A DNA stretch of 64,000 nt from Oscillospiraceae bacterium (GTDB lineage Bacteria; Bacillota; Clostridia; Oscillospirales; Ruminococcaceae), in contig JAFWVK010000040.1 of NCBI GenBank assembly GCA_017518255.1, positions 1-64,000 of the forward strand, given 5' to 3'. Shown here piece after piece: positions 8,231 through 17,413 of the stretch (position 1 is its first letter; each line of letters starts with the position of its first letter). Position numbers and translations under genes: made by a program. Under the pieces are notes generated by a model. That model worked only from the letters and a program-made list of their open reading frames with translations, was not told the origin of the DNA and made no database searches.

Positions 8231-8385
8231 CAATCTTTTTCAGCCTCACCCATTGAATTTTCTGCCAGAATATGTTATAGCCGGCAGTGCCGGCCTCCAT
8301 TTTTACGCTCATATGGCTCTTTTTTCATCTTTTTCAGCTTCACCCATTGCGTTTTCCTCAATAATATGTTATAATGACATCGGAT
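8231..8385 (+). repeat. Duplicated promoter-like cassette upstream of tex
   Basis: Two related copies lie about 94 bases apart. Each has CTTTTTCAGCYTCACCCATTG, a spacer and ATATGTTATA. Copy one (TTGAAT 8253-8258, TTATAG 8275-8280) is followed by the palindrome GCCGGCAGTGCCGGC (8280-8294). Copy two has TTGCGT at 8347-8352 and TATAAT at 8370-8375, spaced by 17, and is the likely tex promoter. The rest of the 330-base gap from 8102 shows no gene that I can support. Confidence 0.7.
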
Positions 8386-8431
8386 ATTCCAAACAGAAAA
8401 AGTGGCTGTGTATCAGACCGGAGGCACGCAA

Positions 8432-10606
8432 ATGAATATTATCAAACAAATTGCCGATGAATTGAAACTTCGCGAAGAACAGGTGCAGCAGGCTGTCATT
8501 CTGCTGGATGACGGAAAGACCGTTCCTTTTATTGCAAGATACCGGAAAGAGCAGACCGGTTCGCTGGATGACCAGACTCTCCACACACTCAGCGACCGCC
8601 TGAACTATCTCCGCAAGCTCGAAGAACGCAAGCAGGAAATCATAGACGCCATTACTGCGCAGGACAAGCTGACGCCCGAACTCTCGGAACAGATTGCCGA
8701 AGCTTCAACCCTTGTTGAAGTGGAAGACCTTTACAGACCGTACAAACAAAAGCGGAAAACAAAAGCCTCTGTTGCAAAAGCACGCGGCTTACAGCCGCTC
8801 GCCGAGCTGCTGATGCAGCAGCTTCCGGAAACCGATCCGGAACAGGAGGCTGCTGCATATATCAATGCGGAACTGGAGGTTCCGGATACGGAAGCAGCTC
8901 TCAGCGGTGCTTCGGACATTCTCTCCGAGATGATTTCGGATCAGGCGGATGTCCGGAAGCGCCTGCGGAATGTCCTGACACTCCGCGGCAGTCTCTGCGT
9001 CAAAGCGGTTGATCCGGACACCGACAGTGTTTACCGGAATTACTATGATCACAGCGAACTGCTTTCCAAAACGGCAAAGCACCGGATTCTCGCTGTCAAC
9101 CGGGGCGAAAAGGAGGGCTTCCTCAAAGTTACGCTGACCATGCCGGAAAATCTCGGAGAAAACCTTGTTTTGAAAACATTTGTAAAAAACAGCAGCCGCG
9201 CCGGTATGATTGTGCAGGAAGCTGCGCTGGAGGCTTATAAAAAATCTCTACTGCCGGCAGTGCAGAGAGAGGTTCGCTCTGCGATGACCGATGAAGCATC
9301 TGAGCAGGCAATTACGGTTTTTGCATCCAATCTCCGACAGTTGCTCCTGCAGCCGCCGATGCACGGCGCAATTACGCTCGGACTTGACCCCGGATTCCGT
9401 ACCGGCTGCAAAGTCGCAGTCGTCGATCCGACCGGAAAGGTACTTGCAACGGATGTTGTTCATATTACTGCAAATTCCGCGCAGGCGGTTGCCTCCGGAA
9501 AAGAAAAGCTCAAAAGGCTGATTCAGCAGAATCATGTCGCTGCCATTGCAATCGGCAACGGAACAGCTTCACGCGAATCCGAACAGATTGTCGCTGAAAT
9601 TCTTCGGGAAATGCCGGAACAGAAGGCAGCATATATGGTTGTCAGCGAAGCGGGCGCATCGGTCTATTCTGCATCCAAGCTTGCAGCAGAAGAATTTCCG
9701 GATTACGATGTTGCACTCCGTTCAGCGGTATCCATTGCCCGCAGATTGCAGGATCCGCTTGCCGAACTGGTCAAAATCGAACCAAAGGCAATCGGCGTCG
9801 GGGAATATCAGCACGATATGCCGCCGGCACGCCTGAATGAATCCCTGACAGGGGTTGTTGAGGACTGTGTGAATGCAGTCGGTGTCGATCTGAATACGGC
9901 ATCGGGTTCACTGCTTTCCTATGTCTCCGGCATTCACAGCGGAATCGCGCACAATATTGTCGCCTACCGCGAAGAAAACGGACGTTTTCAGAGCAGAAAA
10001 GAGCTGCTCAAAGTACCGAAGCTCGGCGCCAAGGCATTTGAACTTTGTGCCGGTTTTCTCCGTGTCCGCGACGGAAGCAACCCTCTGGACAACACCGGTG
10101 TTCACCCAGAAAGCTATGCGGCTGCCGAATCACTGCTGAAAGCCTGCGGATATACCAAAAACAGCATCGGCGGAGATCTGCATATTCTGACGGAAAAAGT
10201 CGAACAGCAGGGCTATGCAGCACTCAGCAATGAGCTGGGTATCGGTGAACCGACGCTGCGCGATATCATGAAAGAACTGATGAAACCGGGCAGAGACCCG
10301 CGTGACGAGCTGCCAAAGCCTCTGATGCGCAGCGGAGATGTCATGACCGCGGAAGACCTGAAACCGGGTATGGAACTGATCGGCACCGTGCGAAATATCA
10401 TTGATTTCGGTGCATTTGTCGATATCGGCGTGCATGAAGACGGACTGGTGCATATCTCACAGCTTTCAAACAGATTTATCAAGCACCCGCTGGATGCGGT
10501 AAAAGTCGGTCAGATTGTCCGCGTCCGTGTTCTCGAATCCGACCCGAAGCGGAAACGAATCAGCCTGACAATGAAGGGCGTTCCGCAGGATCATCTCGAT
10601 TCATAA
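8432..10606 (+). CDS. tex: Tex-family RNA-binding transcriptional accessory protein
   Basis: The 724-residue protein matches Tex throughout: N-terminal helical region with IARYRKEQTGSLDDQTL near residue 37, a YqgF/RuvX-like nuclease fold with GLDPGFRTGCKVAVVD near 320, tandem helix-hairpin-helix motifs (VGVDLNTAS, LLKVPKLGAKAFELCAGFLR), and a C-terminal S1 RNA-binding domain from about 645 (GTVRNIIDFGAFVDIG). Tex binds nucleic acids and influences transcription and RNA turnover. The ATG chosen follows CCGGAGGC; the open frame extends ten codons further. Length fits the family. Confidence 0.95.
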   Translation: MNIIKQIADELKLREEQVQQAVILLDDGKTVPFIARYRKEQTGSLDDQTLHTLSDRLNYLRKLEERKQEIIDAITAQDKLTPELSEQIAEASTLVEVEDLYRPYKQKRKTKASVAKARGLQPLAELLMQQLPETDPEQEAAAYINAELEVPDTEAALSGASDILSEMISDQADVRKRLRNVLTLRGSLCVKAVDPDTDSVYRNYYDHSELLSKTAKHRILAVNRGEKEGFLKVTLTMPENLGENLVLKTFVKNSSRAGMIVQEAALEAYKKSLLPAVQREVRSAMTDEASEQAITVFASNLRQLLLQPPMHGAITLGLDPGFRTGCKVAVVDPTGKVLATDVVHITANSAQAVASGKEKLKRLIQQNHVAAIAIGNGTASRESEQIVAEILREMPEQKAAYMVVSEAGASVYSASKLAAEEFPDYDVALRSAVSIARRLQDPLAELVKIEPKAIGVGEYQHDMPPARLNESLTGVVEDCVNAVGVDLNTASGSLLSYVSGIHSGIAHNIVAYREENGRFQSRKELLKVPKLGAKAFELCAGFLRVRDGSNPLDNTGVHPESYAAAESLLKACGYTKNSIGGDLHILTEKVEQQGYAALSNELGIGEPTLRDIMKELMKPGRDPRDELPKPLMRSGDVMTAEDLKPGMELIGTVRNIIDFGAFVDIGVHEDGLVHISQLSNRFIKHPLDAVKVGQIVRVRVLESDPKRKRISLTMKGVPQDHLDS

Positions 10607-10638
10607 AATAGAAATACAGAAAACAGGAGAAAAACAAA

Positions 10639-11370
10639 ATGGTTTATGTTACCGGAGACACACACGGCGATTTTTCCCGTTTTCAGAACTCTGTTCTGAA
10701 AAAAGCAGGCGCAAATGACGTAGTAATTGTCTGCGGGGATTTCGGCTTTTTCTGGGATGATTCCAAGCAGGAACAAAAACTCCGGAAAAAGCTTGCCGGA
10801 TTAAAATATACAGTCGCTTTTGTGGACGGATGCCATGAGAATTTCGATATGCTGGAGAAATATCCGGTAACTCAATGGAACGGCGGCAATGCGCGTGTCA
10901 TCGAAAAGAATCTGATTCATCTGATGCGCGGACAGATTTACACGATCTGCGGAAAACGCTTCTTCACCTTCGGCGGCGGTCACAGTCAGGATTTTGAATA
11001 CCGGACTGCGGATAACTGGTGGGAGCAGGAGCAGCCGAATTACGGGGAAATTCTCGGAGCAGCCGACAATCTGAAAAAGTACGGCAACAAGGTTGACTAC
11101 ATCATCACGCATGAACCGCCTGCCTCGTTAAAGGACTGCCTGCGCATTGATATGATGCAGCGGCTGGAAGTGCACGCATTTTTTGAAGACCTGACAACCG
11201 GATGCGATTTTCAGCAGTGGTATTTCGGAAAATGCCACCTGAACCGGTATGTACCGCTGAAATATTATGCTGTTTTTGATGAAATCTATCCTCTGCATGA
11301 TACCGCGGATAAAGCAATCACTGCTCCGTGGGAACAGCATACAGAACATGATCCGGAGGACGAACCATGA
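10639..11370 (+). CDS. Calcineurin-type metallophosphoesterase
   Basis: The 243-residue protein has the metal-binding motifs in order: GDTHGDF at residue 6, CGDFGFFWD near 32, GCHENFD near 65 (a Cys variant of GNHE), ITHEPP near 156, and a late His region (FGKCHLNRY). This arrangement defines a two-metal phosphatase or phosphodiesterase of the cytoplasm. The substrate cannot be read from sequence. The gene starts 32 bases after tex with AGGAGA ahead, and its end overlaps the mscS-like start by four bases, so the three are probably co-transcribed. Confidence 0.85.
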   Translation: MVYVTGDTHGDFSRFQNSVLKKAGANDVVIVCGDFGFFWDDSKQEQKLRKKLAGLKYTVAFVDGCHENFDMLEKYPVTQWNGGNARVIEKNLIHLMRGQIYTICGKRFFTFGGGHSQDFEYRTADNWWEQEQPNYGEILGAADNLKKYGNKVDYIITHEPPASLKDCLRIDMMQRLEVHAFFEDLTTGCDFQQWYFGKCHLNRYVPLKYYAVFDEIYPLHDTADKAITAPWEQHTEHDPEDEP

Positions 11371-12212
11371 ACGAACAGCTTGAACACGGACAGGAAGCTT
11401 TCCGCGAAACGGCAGGCTTGTTCACCAAAATGTGGGATCGGCTGACAGATTTTTTTCCGACTCTGTTTATTGCGCTTTTTATATTCTTAATCGGCATGTT
11501 TGCTGCACGGCTGATTACCAAAATCATCAGCCGTGCCATGAACCGCTCTAAAATTGATGCCGCCGCATCCAGTTTCGGACAGTCGTTTATCAAAATCCTG
11601 CTTTATGTCATATTGCTGATTGTATGCCTTTCCGTTCTCGGCGTTCCGACCGCTTCCATGATTACGATCATCGGTGCTGCGGGTGTTGCAATCGGTCTTG
11701 CGCTCCAAAATACACTCTCAAATCTCGCCGGCGGTTTTATACTGATGATGGCAAAGCCCTTTCAGGCAGGTGATTATATCCGTTCCGCCACACAGGAAGG
11801 GTTTGTGGAATCTGTCTCTATTTTATACACAAAGCTCCGCACACTGGATAACGAAAGCATTTTTGTTCCGAACAGCCTTGTTTCATCCGGTTCTGTCGCC
11901 AATCTTTCTCAGCGCGGCAGACTGAGAATCAGGGTTCCGCTTTCTGTTTCCTATGCATCCGATATCCGGAAAACCCGCACGGTTCTTTTGAAGGCTCTGT
12001 CTGAAAATGACGTTGTACTCAACAAGCCGGCACCGGTCGTGTCAGTCTTTGAACTGGCAGACAGCGGCATTTCCCTCTGCCTTTTTGTCTGGGTTCGGAG
12101 TGCGGATTATTTCACGGCGAGGTCTTCTGTTCTGGAATGCTGCAAGGTCGCGCTTGACCGTGCCGGCATAGAGATACCGTATCCGCAAATTGATGTGCAT
12201 ACAAAATCATAA
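11367..12212 (+). CDS. mscS: Small-conductance mechanosensitive channel (MscS family)
   Basis: The 281-residue membrane protein has three hydrophobic segments at about 30-50, 72-95 and 98-125. The pore helix TM3 carries the MscS signature GAAGVAIGLALQNTLSNLAGG, and the following beta domain begins with FQAGDYI. The C-terminal alpha/beta vestibule reads FVWVRSADY. MscS channels open under membrane tension and release solutes on osmotic downshift. The start codon overlaps the stop of the phosphoesterase gene (ATGA). Length is typical. Confidence 0.93.
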   Translation: MNEQLEHGQEAFRETAGLFTKMWDRLTDFFPTLFIALFIFLIGMFAARLITKIISRAMNRSKIDAAASSFGQSFIKILLYVILLIVCLSVLGVPTASMITIIGAAGVAIGLALQNTLSNLAGGFILMMAKPFQAGDYIRSATQEGFVESVSILYTKLRTLDNESIFVPNSLVSSGSVANLSQRGRLRIRVPLSVSYASDIRKTRTVLLKALSENDVVLNKPAPVVSVFELADSGISLCLFVWVRSADYFTARSSVLECCKVALDRAGIEIPYPQIDVHTKS

Positions 12213-12223
12213 GGAGGGTTCAA

Positions 12224-12655
12224 ATGGAAAAGAAACAACTGAACGTGAAGCTGAACGATCTCACAGCCAAAAGCTTTATTGAGCTGTGGGAAAGTGTATG
12301 GGACAATCCGCCGACACCGGAACAAACTGTACTTGCACTTTTGAATTCCATTTTTATTGTTTCCGTATATGACGGGGATAAGCCTGTCGCAATGGCGCGT
12401 ATGCTCGGCGATTTCGGACTGGACTACTACATCAAGGATGTGGTCGTCAGACCGGAGTATCAGAATAAGGGCATCGGCAAAATGATGATTAAGCAGTGCA
12501 TGAAATTTATCAGAAAAAACGGTGTTCCCGGAACAGATATCTGTGTAGAGCTTTGTGCAGCTCCGGATGTTATCCCGTTTTATGAACAGTTCGGCTTTTC
12601 ATCAAACGAATCTAAGCGGCTCAAAAGAACCTGTCATATTGATAATGTGCTGTAA
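12224..12655 (+). CDS. GNAT-family N-acetyltransferase
   Basis: A 143-residue protein with the GNAT core: VARMLGDFGLDYYIKDVVV (beta strands 3-4) and the acetyl-CoA pyrophosphate loop RPEYQNKGIGKMMI near residues 80-93. The C-terminal part PFYEQFGFSSNES is also typical. The acceptor substrate is unknown. It follows the MscS gene by 11 bases with AAGGAGGG ahead and is followed by a GC-rich hairpin at 12661-12690, which has only a weak T tract. Confidence 0.88.
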   Translation: MEKKQLNVKLNDLTAKSFIELWESVWDNPPTPEQTVLALLNSIFIVSVYDGDKPVAMARMLGDFGLDYYIKDVVVRPEYQNKGIGKMMIKQCMKFIRKNGVPGTDICVELCAAPDVIPFYEQFGFSSNESKRLKRTCHIDNVL

Positions 12656-12660
12656 ATGCA

Positions 12661-12690
12661 GCCGCCGTACCTGTGATGAGGTACGGCGGC
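12661..12690. terminator. GC-rich hairpin after the acetyltransferase gene
   Basis: GCCGCCGTACCT pairs perfectly with AGGTACGGCGGC around GTGATG. Neither side has a compact T run, so termination may be inefficient. Confidence 0.5.
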
Positions 12691-12696
12691 TCACTC

Positions 12697-12725
12697 TTGC
12701 GTTTTTCTGCATAATATGATATAAT
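12697..12725 (+). promoter_or_regulatory. Promoter-like site pointing against relQ
   Basis: TTGCGT and TATAAT are spaced by 17 bases and the block matches the tex promoter almost base for base (TTGCGTTTTYCT, then ATAATATGWTATAAT). It points into the 3' end of the minus-strand alarmone synthetase gene; no plus-strand gene starts before 13651. Confidence 0.5.
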
Positions 12726-12747
12726 TACGCTGTAATACGGACAGTAT

Positions 12748-13476
12748 TCAGGTGTGATCCTGAATCTGATTGCGGATTTCCTGCATCTTTGCATCCCAGC
12801 GCGCACTTTCATCCGCACAGCGCTTGAGATCATCCGACAGCGCGGAAAGCGATTCCGGCGGCAGATTCTTTTTATAGCGCAGCTTATGCTCCAGGCTTGC
12901 CCAGAAATCCATTGCAAGCGTCCGAAGCTGGACCTCCGCTTTGACAAGCCGTTTTTCGTTTTCCAAAAAGATCGGAACTGCTACAATTAAATGCAAACTT
13001 CTGTAACCGTTCGGCTTCGGATTCTGAATATAATCCTTCCGTTCCAGCAGCGTAATATCATCCTGCTGAAGAAAACAGTCTGCAAGGCGGTAAATGTCCT
13101 GTACAAAGGAGCAAACCACGCGGATCCCCGCAACATCGTGGATATGAGTTTCAATTCCGTCCAGACTGCGCTGAATATCCTTGTCAGAGATTTTCCGCAG
13201 AATACTGCCGTAGCTCTTGATTCTGGACTGAATAAACTCAATCGGATTGCTTTCTCCGTTCAGTGAAAACTGTTCGTTGAGCACCTTGAATTTCGTTTCA
13301 ATCTCCATAATTGCGCACTTGTAATACGTAAAAAACTGCTGAATCGGCATCATGCTGACTTCAAGCAAATCAATAAATTCATTCTCCGTTATATCAATCT
13401 CTGCAAAGTCATGCATCTGCCGCATGATTTCTGTATTCTTCGGATTGAACTGCGGCTGAGACATCAGATAATCCAT
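12748..13476 (-). CDS. relQ: Small alarmone synthetase, RelQ/YjbM type
   Basis: A 242-residue single-domain (p)ppGpp synthetase with no HD hydrolase domain. Key blocks are HIHDVAGIRVVCSF near residue 118, KDYIQNPKPNGYRSLHLIV near 153-171 (GTP-binding region) and EVQLRTLAMDFWASLEHKL near 187-205. These match the RelQ class, which makes alarmones from GTP/GDP and ATP under stress. The start MDYLMSQPQF is preceded by AAAGGATG; the frame runs 36 codons further back without support. It has its own consensus promoter. Confidence 0.92.
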   Translation of the reverse strand: MDYLMSQPQFNPKNTEIMRQMHDFAEIDITENEFIDLLEVSMMPIQQFFTYYKCAIMEIETKFKVLNEQFSLNGESNPIEFIQSRIKSYGSILRKISDKDIQRSLDGIETHIHDVAGIRVVCSFVQDIYRLADCFLQQDDITLLERKDYIQNPKPNGYRSLHLIVAVPIFLENEKRLVKAEVQLRTLAMDFWASLEHKLRYKKNLPPESLSALSDDLKRCADESARWDAKMQEIRNQIQDHT

Positions 13477-13555
13477 TTCTGCACATCCTTTCCATATGCT
13501 GCCCGCAGCGGAATGCAGTGTCCCCTGCCCTGCCGCCGGCATACACAGTATGTTT

Positions 13556-13584
13556 ATTATATCACATATTTCCTCACCGGTCAA
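13556..13584 (-). promoter_or_regulatory. Promoter of relQ
   Basis: On the minus strand TTGACC and TATAAT are spaced by 17 bases; the leader to the start codon is about 75 bases. Confidence 0.8.
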
Positions 13585-13650
13585 TGAAGACCGGATGAAA
13601 ATTCTGTGATGATTGTTTCATATATATTCTGAGAAAAGGAGGATTTCCGA

Positions 13651-15222
13651 ATGCCAGAAGACAGACCGCCGGTCATCCGGCTGCTTCCCAAACGCAAAAA
13701 AAATCTTTGGAAGCTCGTATTCAGCCGTCTGCTGATTATTCTGTTTCTGATGTTTGTTCAGTTTCTGATACTGATGGCTGTTTATCGCGGAATGACGCAA
13801 ATCCGTCCTTTTTACAATGCTTTCCGCATTACGTTCACTGCCGGAATGGTTCTGTATCTGTTTAACTGCTCAATGGATCACGCGGCAAAACTGACATGGC
13901 TTGCCATCATTTCCCTTTTTCCGATTCCGGGCGCGATTTTGCTCTGGTATACAATGAATGATATCGGACACCGTACCATTATGGCGCGCGTTTATCAGAT
14001 GATATATGATACAAAGGGGAAGCTCAAGCAGAACCCTGCCGTTCTCAGCAAAAAAGAACTGATTCTCTCCGGAACAGACGATCTTTGCAAATATGTCAAC
14101 AGAAGCGGCTGCTTTCCGATTTATAAAAATACAGATGTCACCTATTTCTCATCCGGTGAAGATATGTACGAAGCGCTGCTGACGGAACTTCAGCGCGCAA
14201 AACGTTTTATCTTTCTGGAATTCTTCATTCTGGGAGAAGGTCTGATGTGGGGCTCGATTCTGTCTATTCTGAAAGAAAAGGTGGAACAGGGGGTCGATGT
14301 CCGCGTAATTTACGACGGAATGTGCGAAATCTCCTCTCTTTCCTTCGATTACCCGGAGCGAATGAAAAAAATCGGCATCCGCTGCAAGGACTTTGCTCCG
14401 ATCAGACCGATCATTTCCACGACATACAACTACCGCGATCACCGGAAAATACTGGTGATTGACAATAAGGCTGCATTCAACGGCGGAATCAACCTTTCGG
14501 ATGAATACATCAACCGCGTCCGGCGCTTCGGACACTGGAAAGATGCGGCAGTCATGCTGAAAGGAGAAGCTGTCAGCAGCTTTACCCTGATGTTTCTGCA
14601 AATGTGGAACATCACGGAGCGGCTTCCCGAATGGGACAGATTCCTTTCCATTCCGAGTGACCCGGTTCAGGCAAGAGGTTATGTCATGCCATACGGCGAT
14701 GTCCCGATGGACGGCGATAAAGTCGGAGAAAATGTCTATCTCGATATTCTCTACCGCGCAAAATCCTATGTGCATATCATGACTCCCTATCTGATTCTGG
14801 ACGGAGAAATGGAAAACGCTCTGAAATTTGCCGCAATGCGCGGCGTGGACGTCAAAATTATTCTGCCGGGGATTCCCGACAAGCCCTATGCTTACGCAAT
14901 CGCGAAAACCTATTATAAGACACTGACAGAGGCGGGCGTCAGAATCTATGAATACAAGCCGGGCTTTGTCCACGCAAAGGTATTCGTCAGCGACAGCAGC
15001 AAGGCGGTCGTCGGTTCCATCAACCTCGATTACCGCAGTCTGTATCATCATTTTGAATGCGCAACCTATCTTTATAAGACAGACTGTATCAGCGATATCG
15101 AACGTGATTTTCAGAGGACACTGCGGCTTTGCCGTTCCGTGACACCCGTCTCCATCCGGAATGATCCCTTCCGCTATAAGATTCTCGGCGGCATTATGCG
15201 GATTGTCGCACCCCTTTTGTAA
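13651..15222 (+). CDS. cls: Cardiolipin synthase
   Basis: A 523-residue membrane enzyme that condenses phosphatidylglycerol into cardiolipin. Two hydrophobic segments lie near residues 23-46 and 52-92, after a basic start. Two phospholipase-D HKD motifs follow: HRKILVIDNKAAFNGGINLSD near 264 and HAKVFVSDSSKAVVGSINLD near 443, each with a downstream Gly-Ser/Gly-Gly. Length and order fit bacterial Cls. AAAGGAGGA precedes the ATG. The following gene starts 53 bases later. Confidence 0.95.
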   Translation: MPEDRPPVIRLLPKRKKNLWKLVFSRLLIILFLMFVQFLILMAVYRGMTQIRPFYNAFRITFTAGMVLYLFNCSMDHAAKLTWLAIISLFPIPGAILLWYTMNDIGHRTIMARVYQMIYDTKGKLKQNPAVLSKKELILSGTDDLCKYVNRSGCFPIYKNTDVTYFSSGEDMYEALLTELQRAKRFIFLEFFILGEGLMWGSILSILKEKVEQGVDVRVIYDGMCEISSLSFDYPERMKKIGIRCKDFAPIRPIISTTYNYRDHRKILVIDNKAAFNGGINLSDEYINRVRRFGHWKDAAVMLKGEAVSSFTLMFLQMWNITERLPEWDRFLSIPSDPVQARGYVMPYGDVPMDGDKVGENVYLDILYRAKSYVHIMTPYLILDGEMENALKFAAMRGVDVKIILPGIPDKPYAYAIAKTYYKTLTEAGVRIYEYKPGFVHAKVFVSDSSKAVVGSINLDYRSLYHHFECATYLYKTDCISDIERDFQRTLRLCRSVTPVSIRNDPFRYKILGGIMRIVAPLL

Positions 15223-15275
15223 AAAGACGGTTTCCGCATATCTTAATACACAACAGATTCAGAAAGGACGATTTT

Positions 15276-16598
15276 ATGGAACAGAACCACAACTGGGGCA
15301 GTGAGGCGGTATTCTATCAGATTTATCCGCTCGGACTCTGCGGCGCACCGTTTTCTAACGATGGTATTGAATCTCACAGAATCCTCAAAGTAATCGACTG
15401 GGCGGAGCATATTGCAGCCTGCGGCTGCAATGCAGTCTATTTCTCTCCGGTGTTTGAATCGGATTCGCACGGGTACGACACGAGGGATTTCTTCAAAATT
15501 GATGTCCGGCTCGGAACCAACGAAGACTTTAAGCGTGTTGTCGATGCGCTGCATGAAAAAGGCATCCGTGTCGTGCTGGACGGCGTGTTTAATCATGTCG
15601 GGCGCGGTTTCCCGCAGTTCCGCGATGTCTGCGAGAAAAAATGGGATTCTCCGTTCAGAGACTGGTTTATCACCAGCTTTGACGGCAACAGCTGCTACAA
15701 TGACGGCTTCTGGTACGAGGGATGGGAAGGGCATTACGAGCTGGTCAAGCTCAATCTGCGGAATCCTGCTGTTGTTTCGCATATTCTCGATGCCGTCCGC
15801 TTCTGGGTGGAATTCTTCGGCATCGACGGCATCCGTCTGGATGTTGCTTACTCCCTTGACTTTGATTTTCTCCGCACTTTACGCCGTTTTACGGACAGTC
15901 TCAGACCCGACCTGCTCCTGATCGGAGAACTGCTGCACGGTGATTACTCCCGCTGGGTCAATCCGGAGATGCTGCATTCCGCAACCAATTACGAATGCTA
16001 CAAAGGACTTTATTCCAGTTTCAATTCCATGAATATGTTTGAAATCTGTCATTCTCTCAAAAACCGCTTCGGGCCGGAACAGTGGTGCATGTACCGCGGA
16101 ATGCATCTGCTCTGCTTTGCCGACAACCATGATGTCACACGAATTGCCAGCATTCTCAGCAATCCTGCACATCTGCCGCTGGTTTATACCCTGCTGTTCG
16201 GAATGCCGGGCATTCCCTGCATCTATTACGGCAGCGAATGGGGCACCAGAGCCGAGAAAAAAGACGGTGACCCTGCGCTCAGACCGTGCTTTGAAAAGCC
16301 GGAACGCAATGAACTGACCGAGCATATCACGCGGCTGGCTCATGCGCACAGAAGCTGCAAGGCGCTTTGTTACGGCGATCTCAAAATTCCGGTGCTGACC
16401 AATCAGCAGTGCATTATTCAGCGTGACTATGACGGCGAGCGTGTCTTTGTGGCAATCAATGCATCCGATCAGCCCTATACTGCACATTTTGATGCCGGCT
16501 ACGGGCTTGCAGATGATTTTGTCACAGGCGGCACTCACGATTTCGGCGGCGGAAGTCTGCTGGAGCCGATGAGCAGTCATATCTGGCGCTGCAAATAA
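15276..16598 (+). CDS. Intracellular GH13 alpha-amylase family enzyme
   Basis: The 440-residue protein has the four GH13 regions: DGVFNHVG (about residue 105), GIDGIRLDVA with the nucleophile Asp (about 188), LLIGELLHG with the acid/base Glu (about 212) and FADNHD (about 282). The domain B insertion is short and the C-terminal beta domain is small. There is no signal peptide, so it probably acts on maltodextrins in the cytoplasm. The exact specificity (maltodextrinase, neopullulanase or similar) cannot be told. AAAGGACGA precedes the ATG. Confidence 0.88.
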   Translation: MEQNHNWGSEAVFYQIYPLGLCGAPFSNDGIESHRILKVIDWAEHIAACGCNAVYFSPVFESDSHGYDTRDFFKIDVRLGTNEDFKRVVDALHEKGIRVVLDGVFNHVGRGFPQFRDVCEKKWDSPFRDWFITSFDGNSCYNDGFWYEGWEGHYELVKLNLRNPAVVSHILDAVRFWVEFFGIDGIRLDVAYSLDFDFLRTLRRFTDSLRPDLLLIGELLHGDYSRWVNPEMLHSATNYECYKGLYSSFNSMNMFEICHSLKNRFGPEQWCMYRGMHLLCFADNHDVTRIASILSNPAHLPLVYTLLFGMPGIPCIYYGSEWGTRAEKKDGDPALRPCFEKPERNELTEHITRLAHAHRSCKALCYGDLKIPVLTNQQCIIQRDYDGERVFVAINASDQPYTAHFDAGYGLADDFVTGGTHDFGGGSLLEPMSSHIWRCK

Positions 16599-16630
16599 TC
16601 CGCAGAAACACATAGCGAAAGGAAAATCCT

Positions 16631-17320
16631 TTGAAAAACGCACCTGAAACATGCACAGCGAAACAGGTTTTTACCGGCTGGGGCAGAATTGTCATCGGGC
16701 TTCTGGTTTTTGCATTCGGTGTGCATCTGACTATTTTTGCAAATATCGGTCTGGCTCCGTGGGACTGTCTTGGCATGGGAATTGCAAAGCACACCCCTTT
16801 CAATTACGGAATTGCCATGACGCTTGTTGCTGTAACAGTTCTGCTGATCGACCTGATGATGAAAGAAAGAATCGGCTTCGGAACCGTCATAGATGCACTT
16901 CTGACCGGAAATTTCGTACAGATGTTCAACAGTCTGAATCCATTTCCGCTGAACAGAAAGCTGCTTTCCGGTGCAGCAATCATGATGATTGGCTTTGTGT
17001 TTATGGCAGTCGGTATGTGGATCTATATGCGGGCAGAACAGTGCTGCGGTCCGCGGGATTCTCTGCTGGTCGGGCTCGGAAAGCGAATGCCGAAAATCCC
17101 GATCGGCGTTGTAGAAATACTGCTGTGGGGCATGGTGCTTCTGGCGGGCTGGCTGCTCGGCGGACCCGTCGGAATCGGAACCCTCATCAGCACCTTCGGT
17201 GCCGGACTCGTCATGCAGCTTGTATATCAGATGATACACTTTGAACCGCGCAAACTGCATCACAAGGGAATCGCAGAAACACTTAGAATAATATCCGCGG
17301 CGCACAGGAATCCGTTATAA
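16631..17320 (+). CDS. YczE/YitT-like integral membrane protein
   Basis: A 229-residue protein, probably starting at TTG 16631, after GAAAGGAAAA. It has about five hydrophobic spans (near residues 18-38, 55-76, 110-135, 155-180 and 185-205). GVHLTIFANIGLAPWDCL near residue 25-42 and VGIGTLISTFGAGLVMQ near 178 match the YczE-like family of uncharacterised membrane proteins. Some relatives accompany lipopeptide or regulator genes; nothing of that sort is adjacent. Function is unknown. Confidence 0.75.
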   Translation: MKNAPETCTAKQVFTGWGRIVIGLLVFAFGVHLTIFANIGLAPWDCLGMGIAKHTPFNYGIAMTLVAVTVLLIDLMMKERIGFGTVIDALLTGNFVQMFNSLNPFPLNRKLLSGAAIMMIGFVFMAVGMWIYMRAEQCCGPRDSLLVGLGKRMPKIPIGVVEILLWGMVLLAGWLLGGPVGIGTLISTFGAGLVMQLVYQMIHFEPRKLHHKGIAETLRIISAAHRNPL

Positions 17321-17413
17321 AACCTGAAAATGTTTATGACAACTTCTTCCGGACACCGCTGAATACCGGATACCGTTCTAGGAAAAACATATAGCCGAAA
17401 CCAATACCGGTGC

